From NCBI RefSeq assembly GCF_000003815.2, contig NC_049982.1, forward strand, positions 16,168,621 to 16,232,620: DNA of 64,000 nt. The letters are read 5' to 3'. This document shows, in pieces, positions 57,901 to 64,000 of the stretch. The translations under genes were made by a program, and so were the position numbers. The stretch's first letter is position 1. Every line of letters begins with the position of its first letter. The notes under the pieces were generated by a model. That model made no database searches and was not told the origin of the DNA. It saw only the letters and a list, made by a program, of their open reading frames with translations. Origin of the DNA: Branchiostoma floridae (Eukaryota; Chordata; Leptocardii; Amphioxiformes; Branchiostomatidae).

Positions 57901-60235
57901 CCTCCAGCACCCCTTGCACGACAAAGTACGTCTCCCGTCCTATCTCGCCAGCTTTGCACACGAAATCACCAGGTGAGAATAGCCTCGATTTGAGCCGTGC
58001 ACCCAGGTCCTCCAGGAACGGGGCTTCGCAATCTTTGAAGAGCTGGATCTGAAACACAGATGTAAGCTTGGTCAAGATTTCTCTTCGGTATGTCAGCCTT
58101 AGACCGGCCGGTAAGCCGGTAAGGTCTGTACTACCAGTGCAATGTTGTCTGACCTGCATTGTTCACGGTGCACTGTTCACGTTCTTGCCTATGCTCTATG
58201 GCCATTGAACAGCTTCGAAGCTATAACTCTACCCTACAGTGATATCGATGACTATGATGGGGAAGGGTAGATAGACTGACCTGTTTGAGTTTCTCCACAG
58301 TCGGGGACAAGGTGACCTGACGTCGGAGCGGCTCCGGAATCTTTTTCCAACACGACGCCTCGTCGATAAAGTTGACTTGAGCGCTGCAGGAACATTAGAG
58401 CGACATGTTGATCAAAATCCTTCTCTATCAGGTTTTATTAAACTATTTTTTTCTTTCAACATGCAGTTCATCCTTCGTTCGCTATTCTCTCTGCGTGTAT
58501 TTCTATTAGCTACCTTGCAGGACTTTCATCTCTCACCAACCCCTACGATTTTCCTTGGCCCTTCTTCGACCATAACATGTTATCAAACAACAACAACTTT
58601 GACATCATATCCTAGTTGAACTACCAATGCTTACCTTGCCCAGGAGTAATCATAGAAACGCTGCACTTTCTCCTGCGTTTCCTTCGCTACGTCGTTTTGT
58701 TGCATTAACTGCCGGGAATTTTGCTGTAAAGCGAGAAAAGGGTCATGTTTTTTTTTTACATTCTCAAGAAATTGAAAACTGTAAGTTGTATAGCCATGAC
58801 GACTGTTATAAAGAAACACTCTGGTTTGCGGGGTCTAACCACACATTTGATAGTAGCCTAAGTGCTGGTTGCATGTCTCTGTTTTTTTTAAAGAAAAAAA
58901 AGCAGACTAGCCGTCATGGAACAACTCGTTGTCAAAACTATCTATAAATAGCTATGACATGAAAAAGCAACGGTAGTCTAATCCGAGAGTACGGGAGTAG
59001 CTATCTTTTACTTACCACCAGTTTCTCGAACTCAAATCTTTGGAGCTTCTTGTGGAACATTAGGCAGCCTACTTGACCTGCAAACAGAGGACAAGTGTCA
59101 CACATAAAAATGTACTCCTCATTCATTGTTAATGCTGGTGAATTAACCAAAATGCCAGTTTTCCGTTACATCAACATTGAATGAATGGCTATGTTGTATG
59201 ACCCGATTTTGTGTCCCTGTCCAAGATTGATGCCCTGTCGGTTTTACCGTTGCCTGGCCGCTGACTCCCCTGGTGGTCCACCATCACCCATTACTGTACT
59301 TATTATCTTGACACTGACCTCCGCATGTATGTACTTAGGGAAACAATACACTTCCCTATGTGTTCAATTAGGCGCCGCGAGACAGTTTGTTACCGGACCC
59401 ACACAATCGCCTCTCAGTGAAGCGTATACTAATATCCTCCTGTTATCCTGTGTATCACTGTATGAGGTATGAAAACCATCTCGTGACTCTGTATCCACCA
59501 ATTTTCGGGAATGTCTTTCCTTTGTCCTAACGGGCGCCAGTTTAAGTCTCTATTGTTTTTATATACATTGAATTCAATCCGACCGATTGGCGTTTGTTTA
59601 CAGGTGAATTTGAACCGTGCTCTTTGGGTTCAACTTCGCCGCATTAGAAAGAGAAGAAACCGTCTAGACTGGGCAAGACACGACACATTTAAAATCCTTC
59701 ACGTGAGAAGCCGCGAACATTGTGCAAGACAAGACATGCGACTTTGCTAACAAAGACCACAGCCTAAAATCGGTCTTATGTGAAGGTTTTCTGATCCACT
59801 GTCCTCAAAAGGACAAGGCCGTTACATGCAGCCCCACTCAACTAGAACAAAGCCTTAATTGACACCTTGTCGCCTAACGTTTAAAAGGGCGGCGGCCGGG
59901 ACTTGTGAGGTTTACACAGACCGGATCAAGTTGGAGTCTGATATCCGCATCATTGATCACCCTTTCAACACTCTGTCGGAAATAACAACACCCAACTTTG
60001 TTTTTATTGCTATCAGTTGCGTAAGGAATCGCCAGTCTACCTGTCTATGTCACGGTCGATGTCATACAGTCATTCAGCGTGAGCGTACCTGAGGGTGTGG
60101 TCAGGATAGATCATCATGTTCACCAGAGATCGTGAGCGGAAGAGAACTCTGTACATGTTGTTCTTCATAGAAAAAATGTCCCGTCATTGATGACTTACCT
60201 ATAACGTAGGCGACTAGGAACAGGCCCAGGATGTA
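54921..60235 (-). CDS. Cyclic-nucleotide-gated channel, 3' part (S6 end to C-terminus)
   Basis: Ten exons in minus order: 60235-60199, 59077-59016, 58723-58635, 58383-58281, 58048-57894, 57071-56891, 56753-56557, 56188-56002, 55655-55545, 55313-54921; 504 residues, all phases consistent. Order: end of transmembrane S6 (YILGLFLVAYVIGQVGCLMF), C-linker (VQRFYDYSWA, CWKKIPEPLRRQVTL), cyclic-nucleotide-binding domain (LFKDCEAPFLEDL to DVVETMYDHPASR), a Ser/Arg-rich stretch, a coiled coil (LRQRLQEAEQDREARQIEIA), and an acidic/Ser/Pro tail ending ASSNNSS. Such tetrameric plasma-membrane cation channels open on cAMP or cGMP binding. The voltage-sensor and pore exons are missing from the window and probably lie beyond 64000, so ion selectivity and subtype (CNGA, CNGB, invertebrate CNG or CNGK) cannot be judged. 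HCN is less likely: it lacks this C-linker form. Confidence 0.85.
56891..58048 (-). other. Cyclic-nucleotide-binding domain (exons 58048-57894 and 57071-56891)
   Basis: Beta-roll start IQLFKDCEAPFLEDL, then SRLFSPGDFVCKAGEIGRE and TYFVVQGVLEVIS. The phosphate-binding cassette is VGEESLLNPYRGSRRSADVV: the Glu of GE and the Arg that binds the cyclic phosphate (CNGA Arg559 position) are present. The position after it is Ser where CNGA channels have Thr560, a residue linked to cGMP preference, so ligand choice is open. The cassette has Pro-Tyr-Arg where CNGA has a longer Lys/Gly loop. Confidence 0.88.
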
Positions 60236-63200
60236 CTGCAAAACCGAATAAATGTATCTGGAGCAAAATAAATGAAAGTACAACACAACATTAAGCAGCG
60301 TTCAAAAGCGTACATAAAATGACAACATATTTGTACGTCAACCTTCATTTTTTTTCCAAATGAACATTGAAATACATTGAGGCAGCCTGGATGACTTGCT
60401 TTCTGTTTCGATGCTTTAAAAAAAGTTTGGTTTCTGGCTCTTTCGTTGTTAAAGGCTCATTTAATGAACAATTCCGTGCAATGTCATTTTGTTAGTCTCC
60501 CTTATCAAACCCTCTGTATACAAATGTACGAAAGAAAATGTGGCGGAATAAGAATGAATGGGTCCCGCAGCAAGTCGTGTTGAAACTGTACTCTCCCAGC
60601 CCCATTCACTGGGCAGTAAGAAAACAAGTCGTGTTGGATAACATCCGGTGGTTATATGCAGAACCAGCCTAACAACGTATGCGCATGCGTCAGCTTTCGT
60701 TACCATGCCGACCATTCACCTATGGACGTGGCGGAACAAAGGCCGAGGTCAAGGAAGTTTATAGGGTTACTCCAGACTATACGAGGGAGAAAACAACGTG
60801 ACGTAGAAGGCCTGATAGGACCTCTTTAACTTCTCTAAACTTCTGCGCTATACGTATGCCAGAGCTTCATTTGTCCACGACATTAGCAGGCATTTATAGC
60901 AAATAAGATAAAGAATCTTTTTGTTTGGTCTATTTTATCGTACTCTATCTAGCACGCCCGGATGATGATGATGATGATCGTACTCTGACAAGTGCAGCAA
61001 GTGTGATATTGCTCTACGTCTGCCATCAAATATCTGTGTCGAGATTTCCAGGAGTTTTTATACTCCAACATTCAACATATGAGCACAGTGACACTGAATA
61101 CGTTTGTTACATTATTCTGACAGATAGACCTTCTTTTTTTCTACTAAAATGTTTACATCACGCCTCACTGGATTATGATAAAGTAAAGATAATGTTTCAG
61201 AAAGGAATCATATTATTTGATCATCTTTTTATATGTACATTGGTGCAGCAACAAGAGGCCTTTCAACACTATCTTTAGTGTTGCCATATTATGATATACG
61301 TTCAGGTACAATTTCGATATCGTTCTATTCTCTATTAGGCTTCCAGATATCACATGCACATTCCATGGCATCGCCCGCGTTATTTTCGCCCCTTTGATGA
61401 CGCGATCGCCACAGAAAGCCTTTCAAATTTGCTCGATGTTTTGAAGTCTGCAGGAAGTCATGTGGAAAATGGCGCGGATCGTGCGTACATCTTCGTGTCG
61501 TGTTGCAGGAGATGTGGCCAGACTTTCCGCCCGGACTGCCCTGTGAGATCCCCTTTGTACGGTTAGAAAGGGCGCCACGCGATGGTGTGTGAGATAAGGC
61601 AGCGGGCCACCTGCGATTTGAAACAAAGTCAAACAAACTCGTCTTGGGCGGATGGGCTCGTTTCTTCTGATTCCAGAAGCATAGAATATCTGCTGTGGTT
61701 GGTCCCTCCCTTTGAAAAGTGTTGCTTAGTTGTCATAAAAGGTGCCCATGGTTTTACAGCTGTAGATCTAGCATGTTAGCATTTAGGCTTGGTCTGAAGG
61801 GACCGGTTTTCACCTCTGACATTGTCTTTGTCGGTATGGGAAGATATAACACAAGGCGAAGTACCTTCTCAAAGTTGTTTACGCTACTTAGCAAAGGTAA
61901 CGACAGGTGTTGAGAAGATGGACATGTTTGTAAGCGGATGACTGTAACCGCTGGTCCTGACGACAGTAACGCCGTCCCCATACATACGTGCAGGTGACCA
62001 GGCGGGTTCTTCTCTTCTATGTTGTAGATCTGATTTCTCTGTAAATCCTTCGAGCATTAACCAGACAGGATGTTTAGAAAAGGCTTGTCGGTGTGTGAGA
62101 TAGCCTGCTAATCATGCGTATTGTAAACATCACAAAACTAAGTTTTGAATTGAGAATTTCGTTGTCATTCTTGTTGGACAAATTTGTTAGCCCTAAGTGA
62201 GAATTCTAGATATCCACTTCAACTATTATGCGGTTGCGTTTGAGGACATCATCTGGTTTACACAGGTGGCAATGCTAATATTAGGAACGATGTTGACCCT
62301 ACACATCACAAGCCCCTATCTCACAGATTTGAGGTACTGTTGAGGTACTAGGTACGTTGCAGTTTATTCACTGTGGCACCTTTGTGATTTTTTCAGCCAG
62401 TTTTCCCTGGTAATCACACTGACGTGAGGCACTACTGTGTTTCAAACCCAGATGACAAGCTCATTGGAAATTTCAGTGCTGTTATTGAATTTGAAAATAC
62501 ATGTAAACGGATTTAAATGCATTTAAAAGAAATTTGTAATGAAAATAGAATGTTATATGTTTTATGCCATGTTTGAGAAATTATATATATTACAAAATAG
62601 ATTCATCAGACCAAACAGATCGTCTTACTTTGTACAGAATTATTGACGCTAGAGGCACATACACTCCGTGCCCTTTTGTGCCTATTGCTCCCAACATTCG
62701 CGGTACGAAATACATCGGAAATTGATCGGTAGCAATAGAAGGATGTTCACTTTTGATACTTTGTGCAATATAGATAACATATCTTAAAGCATACGTATGA
62801 CTTTGAAGCTGACATTTGCATTTAGTCGTACACGTGTGGTGGTGGCACTGTTTTTGAATGTCAAAAATACATTTTTAAAGGCACGTTGGAGTTCGTTGAA
62901 AGCACCGTGGCGCTTGTTGAAGATACACTGAAGATACGTTTGCGTTGTCGAACTCAACAGTACCTCAAGAGTACCTCAACTCAGTCAGCTTTCGGCTCTA
63001 CTGACAGACTGCAAGTTTGATTAGACACTATCCACAACTTAAACAGTTCTGATAATTTGTTCAGACTCCATACCATTGAGATCCCCAGTCATTTTGTGAG
63101 ACATTTCTCTCAATACTTTCCCTGTATGGTCGCTTAAGAAGTCATAGTTACATACCTGGGTCCCAATAGGGTTTTGTTTCACCTTTCAGGTCGGAAGTAT

Positions 63201-64000
63201 TGAGTTCGCCACCACCATAGTTTGCCTGTCACGTATTTATTATTCTTTCTCGAGAGGAGTCATTTTCCTTACTACCCTTCTGTTTCCTTAAACTTCACCT
63301 ATCCTGATGATGGCGGTATAAGGGTTCCCCATCAACCATGCCCTGAACTTGCGAAGATAACAACTGTTTCTTTGATCCACAGTAATGTCTGTAAACTGTA
63401 GTTGTTTCAAAGATAACTCTGGTGGCATTCAGTCTCTGGTGCTGCCCTAGTATGTGCACATGGGCCACGGGTTGAAAAGCCTTGGTGCAAGGCACACGAC
63501 GTGGTGTTTTTGTTTCTCTGGGGCAGCGCGCAATAGGTTATTGTGTCGACATGATGGTGTTCGTTTCAGCTAGCTACCTTACCAGTCACAATCTGTAGTT
63601 TCTCCGGTAACAGTTATAATCCCCATTGCCCGGGCTGCTAAACAATCCGCCAAATCAGCTTATGTAATCTTATCTCAAAGAAAACAAAGTCTTAACATTG
63701 ATATTTCATATAACAACTTCCTGAACATGGCCTGGTGTGTTCGGGGTGCACTCCTGGCGCTGCCGACGCTCAACAGGGCGTGGAAAATGACAGATGAAGA
63801 TGGCAATGTTTGCATTCCAACAGTCAAAACTACCAATTGTTGCAACATGCGTCAAACAACTGTTTAGGGGCAACGAACCCCGTTTTCTATCGGGAACAAA
63901 AAGTGCGGAAAGGTTGGGGGTCAAGGTGTCAGCTGTCATTCAAAGGTACCAGGGTCGGTTTCTACATCCAATTGACGAGGGTTCAAACCTGGCGGACCTT
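60236..64000. other. No supported gene; probable long intron or upstream part of the channel gene
   Basis: The exon at 60199-60235 begins phase 0 in the middle of S6, so more coding sequence must lie upstream (higher coordinates). I looked on the minus strand for a pore or S1-S5 exon and found none with credible splice sites. A (GAT)6 microsatellite is at about 60960-60978. The open frames here have no recognisable protein character. Confidence 0.5.

Noticed and set aside
60461-60715. Minus-strand ORF that might be a pore exon of the channel
   Set aside because: No convincing selectivity-filter motif and no suitable splice sites in phase with the S6 exon.
60960-60978. (GAT)6 microsatellite and the short poly-G run near 13050
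   Set aside because: Ordinary simple repeats with no link to a gene feature.
61423-61636. GC-richer stretch with open minus-strand frames upstream of the channel gene
   Set aside because: No channel-like sequence in any frame; frames lack splice context.
63985-63998. GGGTTCAAACC at the window end, like a Pol III B box
   Set aside because: No A box or tRNA fold upstream and the sequence stops there, so a tRNA or SINE cannot be supported.

Overview
This is a eukaryotic, animal nuclear window: coding sequence is split into many small GT-AG exons, introns are AT-rich, there is an RNA polymerase III tRNA gene, and the proteins are animal families. SMC3 is very close to the vertebrate protein, there is a RIM-binding-protein (RIMBP) family gene, and a DIRS-type tyrosine-recombinase retrotransposon sits in an intron. 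An invertebrate deuterostome such as amphioxus would fit. That is inference from protein similarity and repeat type, and the sequence does not prove it.

Layout. (1) Bases 1-34.3 kb, plus strand: a very large gene, 5' end outside the window, about 49 recognisable coding exons whose joined length stays in frame (about 3,490 residues here). It encodes a giant coiled-coil protein with a candidate LC8 dynein-light-chain docking array, ending in one fibronectin type III (FN3) domain and one SH3 domain of RIMBP type. One intron holds a nearly intact minus-strand DIRS retrotransposon (2265-7228) with gag-like, RT/RNase H and tyrosine recombinase ORFs, inverted terminal repeats and an internal complementary region. 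(2) 34.3-35.6 kb: a short intergenic gap with a minus-strand tRNA-Ala(AGC) and the presumed SMC3 promoter (E2F-like and YY1-like sites). (3) 35.6-53.8 kb, plus strand: a complete cohesin SMC3 gene, 36 exons, 1,209 residues. It carries two apparent exon duplications not needed for the canonical protein: a second version of a post-hinge coiled-coil exon, and a second version of the terminal exon. One intron contains a 1.15 kb TA-flanked DNA transposon relic, another a LINE fragment. (4) 53.9-60.2 kb, minus strand, convergent with SMC3: the 3' part of a cyclic-nucleotide-gated (CNG-type) channel gene (end of S6, C-linker, cyclic-nucleotide-binding domain, coiled coil, acidic/Ser-rich tail). (5) 60.2-64 kb: no supported exon, probably a long intron or upstream region of the channel gene.

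The most interesting signals concern gene evolution by small duplications that interact with splicing. Two tandem repeats in the giant coiled-coil gene (36 bp and 69 bp units, both multiples of three) span an exon-intron boundary and so multiply the 5' splice site. SMC3 has duplicated alternative exons. A run of 63-nt exons in the coiled-coil gene each encodes exactly three heptads. These three genes share no obvious pathway, although a RIMBP3-like manchette/cytoskeletal scaffold and a CNG channel could both be sperm or sensory-cell proteins (speculative).
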